From contig NZ_FTOT01000005.1 in the NCBI RefSeq assembly GCF_900156815.1, positions 62,001-126,000 of the forward strand: 64,000 bases of DNA, given 5' to 3'. This stretch comes from Gemmobacter megaterium. GTDB taxonomy: Bacteria > Pseudomonadota > Alphaproteobacteria > Rhodobacterales > Rhodobacteraceae. Positions 27,191 to 35,339 of this stretch are shown here, piece by piece. Below the pieces are notes generated by a model. The model had not been told where the DNA came from. It worked only from the letters and a program-made list of their open reading frames with translations, and did no database searches. The stretch's first letter is position 1. Each line of letters starts with the position of its first letter. The translations under genes were made by a program, and so were the position numbers.

Positions 27191-27767
27191 GGTCATACCC
27201 CAGGGTTTCGCGCTGCCCCGACAGCCGGGCAGCAAGAGCGCGTTTGCCACGCGCAGTCAGGCTTTCGACGGCCTCGACACCGATCCCCATGATCTCGGCA
27301 ATCTGGGGATTCGACAGACCTTCCAGATGGCGCAGCACCACCGCCTGCCGCTGGCGTTCAGGCAGCGCCGCCAGCGCGGTTTCCAATGCCGCAGCGCGAT
27401 CGGCCTCGACCATCGCGCTGTAGACCGAAGGTGCCGCGTCCTCTGGCTCTGGCACCGCATCCAGCGCCACGCCACGACGGCGGCGCAGGCGGTCGGTGCA
27501 CAGATTGGCCACCACCCGCCACAACCAGGTGGATACCTGTGCCTCGCCGGTGCGCCACTCCGGCGCAATGCGCCATAGCCGCAGCATTGCCTCTTGCGCC
27601 ACATCTTCGGCCTCGTCGCCATCGCCCAGCATCCGGCGCCCATAGGCCAGCATCCGTGGCAGGAATCGCCGCGCCAGTTCCCGCGCGGCCTGGCTGTCGC
27701 CATTGGCATACAACCGCAGCAGCGCCTCTTCCGGGGCCTCCGCCAGCGACGAATCGAGGGCCATCAT
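27180..27767 (-). CDS. ECF-type RNA polymerase sigma factor
   Basis: A 195-residue ECF sigma. Region 2 contains LARRFLPRMLAYGRRMLGDGDEAEDVAQEAMLRLW. The linker includes STWLWRVVANLCTDRLRRRR. Region 4 contains LPERQRQAVVLRHLEGLSNPQIAEIMGIGVEAVESLTARGKR. MMALDSS at 27767 is preceded by CGGAGCGCGC; a GTG at 27824 would add 19 residues. The sigma / anti-sigma / periplasmic sensor order parallels cnrYXH-type systems. Confidence 0.9.
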   Translation of the reverse strand: MMALDSSLAEAPEEALLRLYANGDSQAARELARRFLPRMLAYGRRMLGDGDEAEDVAQEAMLRLWRIAPEWRTGEAQVSTWLWRVVANLCTDRLRRRRGVALDAVPEPEDAAPSVYSAMVEADRAAALETALAALPERQRQAVVLRHLEGLSNPQIAEIMGIGVEAVESLTARGKRALAARLSGQRETLGYDHDD

Positions 27768-27902
27768 GCGCGCTCCGGGCGGCGGACGACCGACAGGGAC
27801 AGGGGTTCGGGCATCGTAGGGCACGGTCTACCGGCTGGTTCGGGGACAGGCTAGGCGAGGTGCCGGGCACAGGCAAGCCGCCCCTGCCCGGCACCATGGA
27901 CG

Positions 27903-28493
27903 TCAGTCCTGCGGCGCAGGCGACCGGGCGCCCGGCCCCTCGCCGCGCGGGCCCTTGCCCTGCCGTCCTTCGCCATGCGGTCCCTTGCCGCGCGGCCCAT
28001 CGGCACGCATCTTCTGCATCCGCTCTGCCGCCCGGTCATACTCGGCCTTGCTGATGGCGCCGTCATCGTCGCGGTCCACGCGATCGAACATCCGCTCGAT
28101 GCCCTGCGACCCGGCCATGCGCCCCGCCAGAGCCTCGGCCGCCGAGATCCGACCGTCCTTGTCGGCATCCAGTGCGGTGAACATCCGTTCCGCCATGGCC
28201 TCGGCACGCTGGCGGGCCTGTTCCCCGGCGCGGGTCTTCATTTCGTCCAGCGTGATGAAACCGTCGCTGTCGGGATCCATCGCCTGGATACGCTCCAGCC
28301 GCTTTGCCTCGATTTCCTCGCGGGTGATCTTTCCATCGCCATCCACATCCAGATCCTCGAAGGCAGGCATCATCATGCGCGGGCCATTGCCCTGCCCCTG
28401 CGCGCGGTCACCATGCGGCCACGCCTGCGCAGCACCTGCGGCCAACGCCAGCGCCAGCACCGAAGCCACGGTCAAAGTTGTCTTGCGGGTCAT
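27903..28493 (-). CDS. Exported EF-hand protein
   Basis: A 196-residue protein with a signal peptide (about 24 residues, ending AAQAWPHG). It has four EF-hand loops of the DxDxDG type: DVDGDGKITREE, DPDSDGFITLDE, DADKDGRISAAE and DRDDDGAISKAE. The tail is Gly/Arg/Lys-rich and repetitive (GPRGKGPHGEGRQGKGPRG). It probably binds calcium in the periplasm. It lies 135 bp upstream of the ECF sigma gene, same strand, so it may be part of, or a target of, that stress system. Confidence 0.88.
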   Translation of the reverse strand: MTRKTTLTVASVLALALAAGAAQAWPHGDRAQGQGNGPRMMMPAFEDLDVDGDGKITREEIEAKRLERIQAMDPDSDGFITLDEMKTRAGEQARQRAEAMAERMFTALDADKDGRISAAEALAGRMAGSQGIERMFDRVDRDDDGAISKAEYDRAAERMQKMRADGPRGKGPHGEGRQGKGPRGEGPGARSPAPQD

Positions 28494-28529
28494 CGTTGTC
28501 TCCTAGCTCATCGGGCATCGGCCCTTTGA

Positions 28530-28586
28530 TGCAGGTTTCACGGGCGACTTGCCTGCTTCCGTCGCATTTCCGGCACGAAACCTGCA
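28530..28586. promoter_or_regulatory. Inverted repeat TGCAGGTTTC...GAAACCTGCA
   Basis: Two perfect 10-bp arms (28530-28539 and 28577-28586) are separated by 37 bp. They lie in the 228-bp gap between the divergent EF-hand and DUF983 genes. They could be paired binding sites of one regulator or an RNA hairpin. Confidence 0.5.
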
Positions 28587-28721
28587 CATCACGGGCTTGT
28601 GTTCCCCGACCGCGACCGGCAAGGCTGCTTGCGGCCCCTTGTCGCAACTGGCCGCACCCCCTTTCTTTAGATGAATCGGGAAGGCATATTCCGGGTTTCA
28701 GCCCTTCGGAGCGCATCGACC

Positions 28722-29132
28722 ATGACTTCCACCGCACAGGCCGCCCCCATGGAGATTCTCGACGATGACCGCCCGATGCGGCCGGCGATGCTGCGGGGCT
28801 GGCGTCGGCGCTGCCCGGCCTGCGGATCCGGGCCGATGCTCCAGGGCTATCTGAAGGTGCGCGACCATTGCCCGGTCTGTGACGAGGCCTTGCACCACCA
28901 CCGGGCGGACGACGGCCCCGCCTATCTGACCATCGTGGTGGTCGGAAAACTTCTGACGCCACTGATCTTCTGGGTGTTCACCGCCTTCCGTCCCGAGCCT
29001 CTCGTCATGGCAGTGGCATTTTCCATCGCCGCAGTGGCACTTTCGCTCTACCTTCTCCCACGGCTCAAGGGCATGTTGGTGGCGATTCAGTGGTCGCGGC
29101 GGATGCATGGGTTCGGACCTTCCGCCGACTGA
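28722..29132 (+). CDS. DUF983 family protein
   Basis: A 136-residue small membrane protein. A zinc-ribbon-like pair of CxxC motifs (CPACGSGPML and CPVCDEALHHHRADD) is followed by two membrane helices (about 70-115, YLTIVVVGKLLTPLIFWVF and AVAFSIAAVALSLYLL). Members are widespread in alphaproteobacteria; the function is unknown. ATG 28722 follows GGAGCGCATCGACC. A Nudix gene follows after 21 bp. Confidence 0.88.
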   Translation: MTSTAQAAPMEILDDDRPMRPAMLRGWRRRCPACGSGPMLQGYLKVRDHCPVCDEALHHHRADDGPAYLTIVVVGKLLTPLIFWVFTAFRPEPLVMAVAFSIAAVALSLYLLPRLKGMLVAIQWSRRMHGFGPSAD

Positions 29133-29153
29133 CCGGCGCTTGGGAGGAACCGT

Positions 29154-29846
29154 ATGTCAGACGAAAATCAGCCGATCCGCGACGCGGCCACGGTGATCTT
29201 GGCCCGAGAAGGGCGCGAAGGCCCCGAGGTGCTGATGGGACAGCGCGGGGCCAAGGCCGCCTTCATGCCGAACAAATTCGTATTTCCCGGCGGCGGCGTT
29301 GACGATGCCGACCGGGATGTTCCGCTCGCCTCGCCTCTGGCCGCGAATTGCGCCCGGCGGCTCGAGGCATTTCCCCAATCCGGCGCCCTGCCCGGCCTCA
29401 CCGCGCAAACGCTCGCCGTGACCGCGATCCGGGAGTTGTGGGAAGAGACCGGCCTGCCCCTTGCCAAACCCGCCCCCTGGCCCGGCCAACCGGCGGACGA
29501 CTGGGTGGAACTGGCCGATCGCGGGTTGATGCCGGATCCCGGCCCACTGCGCTATGTGTTCCGCGCGATCACACCGCCCGGACGCACCCGGCGGTTTGAC
29601 GCCCGGTTCTTTCTGGCGGATGTGACGGGCGTTGTCGGCGATCCCGATGATTTTTCCTTTGCGCAGGACGAACTTGCCCATCTGCAATGGGTTCCGCTGC
29701 GCCGCGCCCGCGGCTTCGACCTGCCGTTCATCACCGAAGTTGTCATCGCCGAGGTGGCCCGCCAGATGGAACAGGGCGGCAATGTCGAAAGCGTGCCGTT
29801 CTTTGACAACTCCGGCCCCGTGCCGATGTTTCGTCGCATCGACTGA
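29154..29846 (+). CDS. Nudix hydrolase
   Basis: A 230-residue hydrolase. The Nudix signature is split by an insertion, as in NUDT7/NUDT19-like enzymes: NKFVFPGGGVDDADRD, then AIRELWEETGLPLA (REx2EExG). It probably cleaves CoA-type or nucleoside diphosphate substrates. GGGAGGAACCGT precedes the ATG. It is probably co-transcribed with the DUF983 gene. Confidence 0.88.
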   Translation: MSDENQPIRDAATVILAREGREGPEVLMGQRGAKAAFMPNKFVFPGGGVDDADRDVPLASPLAANCARRLEAFPQSGALPGLTAQTLAVTAIRELWEETGLPLAKPAPWPGQPADDWVELADRGLMPDPGPLRYVFRAITPPGRTRRFDARFFLADVTGVVGDPDDFSFAQDELAHLQWVPLRRARGFDLPFITEVVIAEVARQMEQGGNVESVPFFDNSGPVPMFRRID

Positions 29847-29951
29847 TCTTTTTAGCGCCGCAAGACGCGGCGCCCCGGTCACCACCCGGCGCATTCCTGC
29901 GGGACGGTCCGGGAGGGCAGACAACCCTCCCCGCCCCAGCCTCGCGCGCAT

Positions 29952-30644
29952 TCAGGCGAGTTCGTCCAGCCAGGCCGGCAGACCGCCGATGTCCCGCAGC
30001 ACCGCGTCGGCGTGGTCCTGCAACTCGGGCGCCAGGGCAATGCCTGTCAGCACCCCTACCTTACGCATCCGCGCGCGTTCCCCAGCCAGCAGATCGTGCA
30101 GGCTGTCCCCGACCATGACCACCCGCTCGGGGTCAAGCGCCACCGCCTCGCAGAACGCCAGCAGCTGGCCAGGCCCCGGCTTTGCACCATAGCCGGAATC
30201 ACAGCCCGCGACGAAATCGAACAGATCGGCAATATCCGACCGATGCAGATGCGCGCGGGCCGGAGCCTCGGCATCGTTGGTGACCAGCCCCAGCCGGAGC
30301 CCCCGGTCGCGCAAGCCGGTCAGCAGCGGGCGCAATGGCACGGCCTCGGCCAATGGCACCTCGGCCGCAAGCAGGTTCATGCGTGCCACCAGGCCGTCCT
30401 GCCGCGCCCCCGGCAAATGCGGAACCAACAGCGAGGCAATCTCTGGCGGCGTGCCGGCAATCACCGGGCTGTCCCAGGCGAACTCGCGTGTCGCAAGGTC
30501 AAATCCGATTGCTGCGCCCAGACTCTCGGCTCGCTGCATGTCCCCGTTCGCCAGGTCGATCAGCAGGCGTTCGGCCCACGCGGCCCAGGTCGCGCGGAAA
30601 TCGAACAGCGTTCCGTCCTTGTCAAAGATGATGCCGCCGATCAT
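29952..30644 (-). CDS. HAD-family phosphatase (phosphoglycolate phosphatase-like)
   Basis: A 230-residue HAD hydrolase with all four motifs: FDKDGTLFDF (nucleophile Asp), VTNDAEAPA (motif II), KPGPGQLLAF lysine, and MVGDSLHDLLAGERA (motif IV). It resembles Gph/PGP enzymes that dephosphorylate 2-phosphoglycolate or other sugar phosphates; substrate not decidable. It is followed on the left by a 105-bp gap to the Nudix gene's 3' end. Confidence 0.88.
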   Translation of the reverse strand: MIGGIIFDKDGTLFDFRATWAAWAERLLIDLANGDMQRAESLGAAIGFDLATREFAWDSPVIAGTPPEIASLLVPHLPGARQDGLVARMNLLAAEVPLAEAVPLRPLLTGLRDRGLRLGLVTNDAEAPARAHLHRSDIADLFDFVAGCDSGYGAKPGPGQLLAFCEAVALDPERVVMVGDSLHDLLAGERARMRKVGVLTGIALAPELQDHADAVLRDIGGLPAWLDELA

Positions 30645-30703
30645 GCCGTTCCCCCTTTGGCTGCGCGGCTACCCTGCCCGTCGCCGCAGGGTATCGCAAG
30701 GGG

Positions 30704-30982
30704 TCAGGTCCAGTGAGGATGCTGACCACCGGGCAGGGCCGCGCGCGCCTCGGCAACTTCGGCCGGATGCAGCCCCGCCGCCTCGGCAAAGCCGATCACC
30801 CAGCGATCTTCCTGCAACAGGAAATCCAGGACTGCCCCCAGGAATGCCGGTTCCGCAGCCTGCGCCCGCACACCTGCCATGTCGGCCCCTGTCGCGGCCA
30901 GGAATGCCCCGATCAGATCATCCTCTGCCGCCAGATGCGCCAGCGCCTGCAATCCGACCATTTCCGCCCTGTCTTGCCTCAT
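30704..30982 (-). CDS. DUF3572 family protein
   Basis: A 92-residue helical protein starting MRQDRAEMVG, with the family core ALAHLAAEDDLIGAFLAATG and GAVLDFLLQEDRWVIGFAEA. It is restricted mainly to alphaproteobacteria; function unknown. GAGGGGCAT before ATG 30982 supports the start, although the frame is open further. It lies just upstream of the HAD gene on the same strand and diverges from the PleD-like gene. Confidence 0.85.
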   Translation of the reverse strand: MRQDRAEMVGLQALAHLAAEDDLIGAFLAATGADMAGVRAQAAEPAFLGAVLDFLLQEDRWVIGFAEAAGLHPAEVAEARAALPGGQHPHWT

Positions 30983-31134
30983 ATGCCCCTCGATCGCCCG
31001 GTGTCCCGCGTGCTGCCCCAAGGGAAACCGGGGCGGGCAGAGGCGGCGAAACCATTTATTAACCATTGAGGAGGAAGCTGCTCCAAACAGGAAGAACGCG
31101 CAACCCTTCCCCGGATGAGAGGAGTCATCGTGCC

Positions 31135-32502
31135 ATGACGAGCAGGATTCTGATCGTCGATGATGTTCCGACCAACAGGATCATCCTGAAGGTCAAGCTG
31201 ACTGCCGCCTGCTACGAGGCAACCATGGCCGCAAGCGGGCCAGAGGCGCTGGCCCTGGCCCGACGGTCGCCGCCGGATCTGATCTTGCTGGATTATGCCA
31301 TGCCCGACATGGACGGGATCGCTGTCTGTGCAGCCTTGCGGGCCGATCCGGCAACATGCCGGATTCCGGTGATCATGTTCACCAATACGGCGGATGAAGC
31401 CGCGCGGATCTCTGCGCTGCGCGCTGGCGCGGATGATTTTCTTATCAAGCCGATTGACGACAAGGTTCTCATGGCACGGATCCGCAACCTGATGCGCGCG
31501 CGTGATACCACCGGCTTTTCCGCCACGACGGACGCGATCGAGGGGCTGGGCTTCGCCGAACCCGTCGGCGGGTTCGATGAACCCGGACATATCGCGCTGC
31601 TGGCTGCCCGGCCGGAAACCGCCCTGCGCTGGCGCAAGGTGCTGGCGCCGCACCTGAACGACCGCTTGAGCGTCATCACACGCGCGGCCGCGCTGGAAGG
31701 CGCCGTTCCGGCACCCGACCTGTATATCCTTGGTGCCGAACTCGATCCCGGTATCAGCGGAATGCAGATGATGTCCGATCTGCGGTCGCGGCCTGACAGT
31801 TGCCATGCCGCCATTTGCCTGGTGTTGCCGAACGACGCCCATGCCGAGGCCGCAACAGCGCTGGATCTGGGCGCCGATGACGTGCTGCGCGACGATTTTG
31901 ACGGCGCCGAGGTGGCGGTCCGCGCCCAGGCCCTGATCGCGCGCAAGCGCGAGGCGGATCGGCGGCGCGCGCGGCTTGCCGAAAGCCTGCGCCTGTCGAT
32001 GACGGATCCGCTGACCGGCCTGCACAATCGCCGCTATGCGCTTCCGGTGCTGGGGCGGATGCTGGCGGGTGCGGTACAGGCCAGAACCAGTTGCGCGGTG
32101 ATGGTCCTGGATCTTGATCGGTTCAAATTGGTGAACGACCGTCACGGTCATGCCGCAGGCGACACGGTTCTGGTCGAAGTGGCACGGCGCCTGTCCGCCG
32201 GCCTGCGCCCCGGCGACCTGATCGCCCGCCTGGGTGGCGAGGAATTTCTGATCGCCATGCCGGGGATTTCTGACCACGAAGCCTTTGAGGCGGCCGAGCG
32301 CCTGCGCCGCGCGGTCTCTGCCCGACAGATCCTCCTGCCCTCGGGGGGCGCGCTGTCCATGACCGTCTCGATCGGCCTTGCGCTGTCTGCGACGGGCTAT
32401 GAAACTCCTGACCGGCTGATCGCGCGGGCCGATGGTGCCTTGCTGGCCGCCAAGGCAGAGGGGCGCAATCAGGTTACGATGGGGGGACGGACAGCCGCCT
32501 GA
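31135..32502 (+). CDS. pleD: PleD-like response regulator diguanylate cyclase
   Basis: A 455-residue protein with two receiver domains and a GGDEF domain. REC1 (1-120) has acidic DD, phosphoacceptor Asp in LLDYAMPDMDG and Lys in LIKPID. REC2 (about 150-270) is degenerate at the phosphoacceptor region (ILGAELDPGISG). GGDEF (about 290-450) has the active GGEEF with an RPGD I-site five residues before it, so product inhibition by c-di-GMP is expected. It is the canonical architecture of Caulobacter PleD. ATG 31135 follows GAGAGGAGTCATCGTGCC. Confidence 0.92.
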   Translation: MTSRILIVDDVPTNRIILKVKLTAACYEATMAASGPEALALARRSPPDLILLDYAMPDMDGIAVCAALRADPATCRIPVIMFTNTADEAARISALRAGADDFLIKPIDDKVLMARIRNLMRARDTTGFSATTDAIEGLGFAEPVGGFDEPGHIALLAARPETALRWRKVLAPHLNDRLSVITRAAALEGAVPAPDLYILGAELDPGISGMQMMSDLRSRPDSCHAAICLVLPNDAHAEAATALDLGADDVLRDDFDGAEVAVRAQALIARKREADRRRARLAESLRLSMTDPLTGLHNRRYALPVLGRMLAGAVQARTSCAVMVLDLDRFKLVNDRHGHAAGDTVLVEVARRLSAGLRPGDLIARLGGEEFLIAMPGISDHEAFEAAERLRRAVSARQILLPSGGALSMTVSIGLALSATGYETPDRLIARADGALLAAKAEGRNQVTMGGRTAA

Positions 32503-32562
32503 TCAAACACTTTGTTAACGGCTGCGGCCTAGACTTGCCGGATCACTGCAAGGACAGGGGCC

Positions 32563-33144
32563 ATGCACGGGCTGATGAACCGCGCGATCCAGGGATTTCT
32601 GCGCGATACATATGGTGAGGATCTTTGGGCCCGCATCCTGGGAAGCGTACGCCTGCATCCCGACGGCTTCGAGGCGATGCTGCACTATGACGACGCGGTA
32701 ACGGAAACCGTTCTGTCGGCTGCCGCTGACCAACTGGGGCGGGCGCGGGATACCATCCTGGAGGATATCGGAACATGGCTGGTATCATCCCGTACCGGCC
32801 AACCCTTGCGCCGGCTCTTGCGATTTGGCGGGGTCAGCTTCACCGATTTCCTGCACTCGCTGGAGGATCTGCCAGGGCGCGGGCGCCTTGCCTTGCCCGA
32901 TCTTGGCCTGCCGGCCTTGACGCTGCATGAACCGCAACCGGGTGTCTATGACCTGACCTGCCAGGGTCTGCCCGGCTTCAGCCATGTGTTGATCGGTGTC
33001 TTGCGGGCGATGGCCGATGACTATGGCGCGCTGGTCCTGCTGGACCATTGCGGGGGCGACCACGATGGCGAAACGCTGCGCATCCAGTTGCTCGCAGCCG
33101 ATTTCACCGAAGGCCGCCGCTTTGACCTTGCCGGAGAGGGCTGA
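32563..33144 (+). CDS. H-NOX (heme-NO-binding)-like protein lacking the heme-ligand histidine
   Basis: A 193-residue H-NOX-fold protein with the N-terminus MHGLMNRAIQGFLRDTYGED and the helix-F region EDIGTWLVSSRTGQ followed by LLRFGGVSFTDFLHSLEDL. In H-NOX proteins the next residue is the proximal heme histidine (pattern NLDNLH). Here it is proline 104. The YxSxR heme-propionate motif is also not visible (LTCQGLPGF instead). It probably cannot bind heme in the standard way, so it may sense another ligand. It lies 3 bp before an HNOBA-GGDEF gene, the usual H-NOX effector partner. Confidence 0.85.
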   Translation: MHGLMNRAIQGFLRDTYGEDLWARILGSVRLHPDGFEAMLHYDDAVTETVLSAAADQLGRARDTILEDIGTWLVSSRTGQPLRRLLRFGGVSFTDFLHSLEDLPGRGRLALPDLGLPALTLHEPQPGVYDLTCQGLPGFSHVLIGVLRAMADDYGALVLLDHCGGDHDGETLRIQLLAADFTEGRRFDLAGEG

Positions 33145-33147
33145 GCC

Positions 33148-34137
33148 ATGGCCGATGCGGCGGTCGAACCTGTCGTCTCCATCGGCGCCGGTGCCCTTGG
33201 CCGGGGGATGCCGATGCATCTGTGCCTCGATCCGTCCGGCCTCATCACATCGGCGGGTCCAACACTGGCCAAGATTGCCCCCATGCCCCTGGTCGGCCTC
33301 GGCTTTTTCACCAGGTTCGATCTGAAACGGCCCATCGGCATCGCCGACATCGCGGGGTTGCGCGGCTCTGGCCAGCGGCTTCATCTGACATTGCGCGGCG
33401 CAGCCGACACCGGCCTGCGCGGTCTGGCGCTGGCCTTGCCCGATGGCGGCGTCTTGCTGAACCTGTCCTTTGGCATCGACCTGCCGGATGCCGTGCGCCA
33501 ACACCGGCTGAGCGATGCCGATTTCGCCCCCACCGATCTGGCCGTCGAACTTCTGTACCTGATCGAGGTGAAAACCCTCGTCATGGCAGAGTTGCACGAT
33601 CTTAACCGGCGGTTGCAAGGCGCCAAATCGGTGGCGGAGGAGCAGGCCCAGACAGACACGCTGACCGGCCTGCGCAATCGCCGCGCCATGGACAATCGCC
33701 TGGCGGAACTGATCGACGCCGGGGCTCCGTTCGGCCTGATGCATCTGGATCTGGACTGGTTCAAGCAGGTAAACGACACGTTCGGCCACGCAGCAGGGGA
33801 TCATGTGCTGCAACATGTCGCCCGCGTCCTGACCGGAGAGACCCGTCTGCACGATATCGTGGCCCGCGTCGGGGGGGATGAGTTCGTCATCATCCTGCCG
33901 GGGCTGATTGATGCCGCCCGGATGCATGGAATCGCACATCGCATCATCGACCGGCTGAACGAACCGATCCCGTTTGGCGACAAGGTCTGTTCAATCTCGG
34001 CCAGTGTGGGAATGGCGATTTCCTCTGCCTATGCACGCCCGCGACCGGACCGGATGCTGTCAGACGCAGATCAGGCGCTCTATGCCTCGAAGCATGCAGG
34101 CCGCGGCCGAGCGACGGTACATTCCCCTGACGGCTGA
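33148..34137 (+). CDS. HNOBA-GGDEF diguanylate cyclase
   Basis: A 329-residue protein. The N-terminal part (about 1-140) is an HNOBA (H-NOX-associated) domain containing FFTRFDLKRPIGIADI, followed by a short coiled coil (VKTLVMAELHDLNRRLQGAK). The C-terminal GGDEF domain (about 165-325) has an intact VARVGGDEFVIILPG and an RLHD I-site. It makes c-di-GMP from two GTP, probably under control of the adjacent H-NOX-like protein. The two genes are 3 bp apart and surely co-transcribed. Confidence 0.9.
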   Translation: MADAAVEPVVSIGAGALGRGMPMHLCLDPSGLITSAGPTLAKIAPMPLVGLGFFTRFDLKRPIGIADIAGLRGSGQRLHLTLRGAADTGLRGLALALPDGGVLLNLSFGIDLPDAVRQHRLSDADFAPTDLAVELLYLIEVKTLVMAELHDLNRRLQGAKSVAEEQAQTDTLTGLRNRRAMDNRLAELIDAGAPFGLMHLDLDWFKQVNDTFGHAAGDHVLQHVARVLTGETRLHDIVARVGGDEFVIILPGLIDAARMHGIAHRIIDRLNEPIPFGDKVCSISASVGMAISSAYARPRPDRMLSDADQALYASKHAGRGRATVHSPDG

Positions 34138-34157
34138 CATATTTTCGAAGATTTTCA

Positions 34158-34206
34158 TTGACAGCTTGGCGATTCCTCACAAAACTGAACCGTAAAGTAA
34201 AGTTTT
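34158..34206 (+). promoter_or_regulatory. Candidate promoter and dyad before catabolic operon
   Basis: A consensus-like TTGACA (34158-34163) lies in the AT-rich stretch before the NicX-like gene. Downstream, AAAACT (34181-34186) and AGTTTT (34201-34206) form a 6-bp inverted repeat with a 14-bp spacer. This is a possible operator for the operon's own TetR regulator. The -10 element is not obvious. Confidence 0.4.
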
Positions 34207-34273
34207 AGCTGCATCACCACCCTCCCGCTACCTTCCGGCGCGGATCGGATGCGGCCAGCCGAAAGGAACCGCA

Positions 34274-35323
34274 ATGCTTCAGGAAGTGGTCGAGGGCAAA
34301 TGGCTGGCCGCGTTCCGGCGCGTACTGGCGCTGAACGGAATCGCCCAGGGCACCCGCGTGGCCATCATTGCCGAAACCCAGTCCCGGCCGGTGCTGATGC
34401 AGTTGGCAGGGCTGGCCTGCTTTGATCTTGGGGCCGAATATCACACCATCCTGCTGCCAACCCCGCCGCAATCGGCGCCGGTCCCGGTGAAATCCACCGG
34501 CACCTGTGTGGCCATCCAGAACCGGCGCGCCGTGGTCGAGGCGCTGAAGCGGGTCGAGGTTGTCGTCGATGTCACCGTCGAAGGGCTGATCCACGCCGAA
34601 GAATGGCCCGAAATCGAAGAGGCCGGCGCGCGCCTGCTGGTCATCTGCAACGAACACCCCGAGATTCTGGAGCGTACCGAACCCCGCGCCGAGCTTGGCC
34701 CCAAGGTGGCCCTGGGGATCGAGATGCTGCGCGCCGCCTCGGAAATGCGCGTCACAAGCCGTGCCGGCACCGACCTGCTGATCGACATCCGCGATGCGCC
34801 CTGTGGCGGAACCCCCGGTTTCACCACCAAACCCGGCGGCGTCGCGCATTGGCCCGGTGGCCTGTGCCTGTGTTTCCCCGGCCCCGGCACCATCAACGGC
34901 CGTATCGTGATGGACGTGGGCGACATGAACCTGACGTTCAAGACCTATCTGGCCAGCCCCATCGACATCACCGTCAAGGACGATTTCGTGACCGACATCC
35001 GGGGCGATGGCCTGGATGCCGAGCTGTTCCGCGACTATCTGGCGGCCTGGGGCGATCGCAACGCCTATGGGCTCAGCCATGTCGGCTGGGGGATGAACCC
35101 GGCGGCGCACTGGGTGTCCGGCGCGCTCTATGACAAGCGCGACATGCAGGCGACCGAGTTCCGCGCCTGGGCCGGCAACTTCCTGTGGTCGACGGGTGCC
35201 AACCAATATGCCGACCGTTTCACCCTTGGCCATTTCGATCTGCCGATGCGCCGCTGCACCATCACGCTCGACGGGGACACCGTCGTCAAGGATGGCGTGC
35301 TGCAAGGCGATCTTGCCCTCTGA
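34274..35323 (+). CDS. NicX-like (M29-fold) ring-cleaving dioxygenase, candidate
   Basis: A 349-residue protein of the leucyl aminopeptidase T / NicX superfamily. NicX is the 2,5-dihydroxypyridine 5,6-dioxygenase of nicotinate catabolism, of nearly identical length. From memory its iron ligands are His265, His318 and Asp320. Here His269 (YGLSHVGWGMNP) and His320-x-Asp322 (LGHFDLP) fit that pattern, with Ser307 nearby. It heads a run of six genes. An aminopeptidase function cannot be excluded, but the gene context (monooxygenase-like, deformylase-like hydrolase) favours heteroaromatic ring opening. Confidence 0.7.
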   Translation: MLQEVVEGKWLAAFRRVLALNGIAQGTRVAIIAETQSRPVLMQLAGLACFDLGAEYHTILLPTPPQSAPVPVKSTGTCVAIQNRRAVVEALKRVEVVVDVTVEGLIHAEEWPEIEEAGARLLVICNEHPEILERTEPRAELGPKVALGIEMLRAASEMRVTSRAGTDLLIDIRDAPCGGTPGFTTKPGGVAHWPGGLCLCFPGPGTINGRIVMDVGDMNLTFKTYLASPIDITVKDDFVTDIRGDGLDAELFRDYLAAWGDRNAYGLSHVGWGMNPAAHWVSGALYDKRDMQATEFRAWAGNFLWSTGANQYADRFTLGHFDLPMRRCTITLDGDTVVKDGVLQGDLAL

Positions 35324-35339
35324 CCCCCCGGAGCCCAGA

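Noticed and set aside
29847-29900. TTTTTAGCGCCGCAAGACGCGGCGC as a terminator after the Nudix gene
   Set aside because: The T-run precedes rather than follows the hairpin on the plus strand, so it does not fit an intrinsic terminator for that gene.
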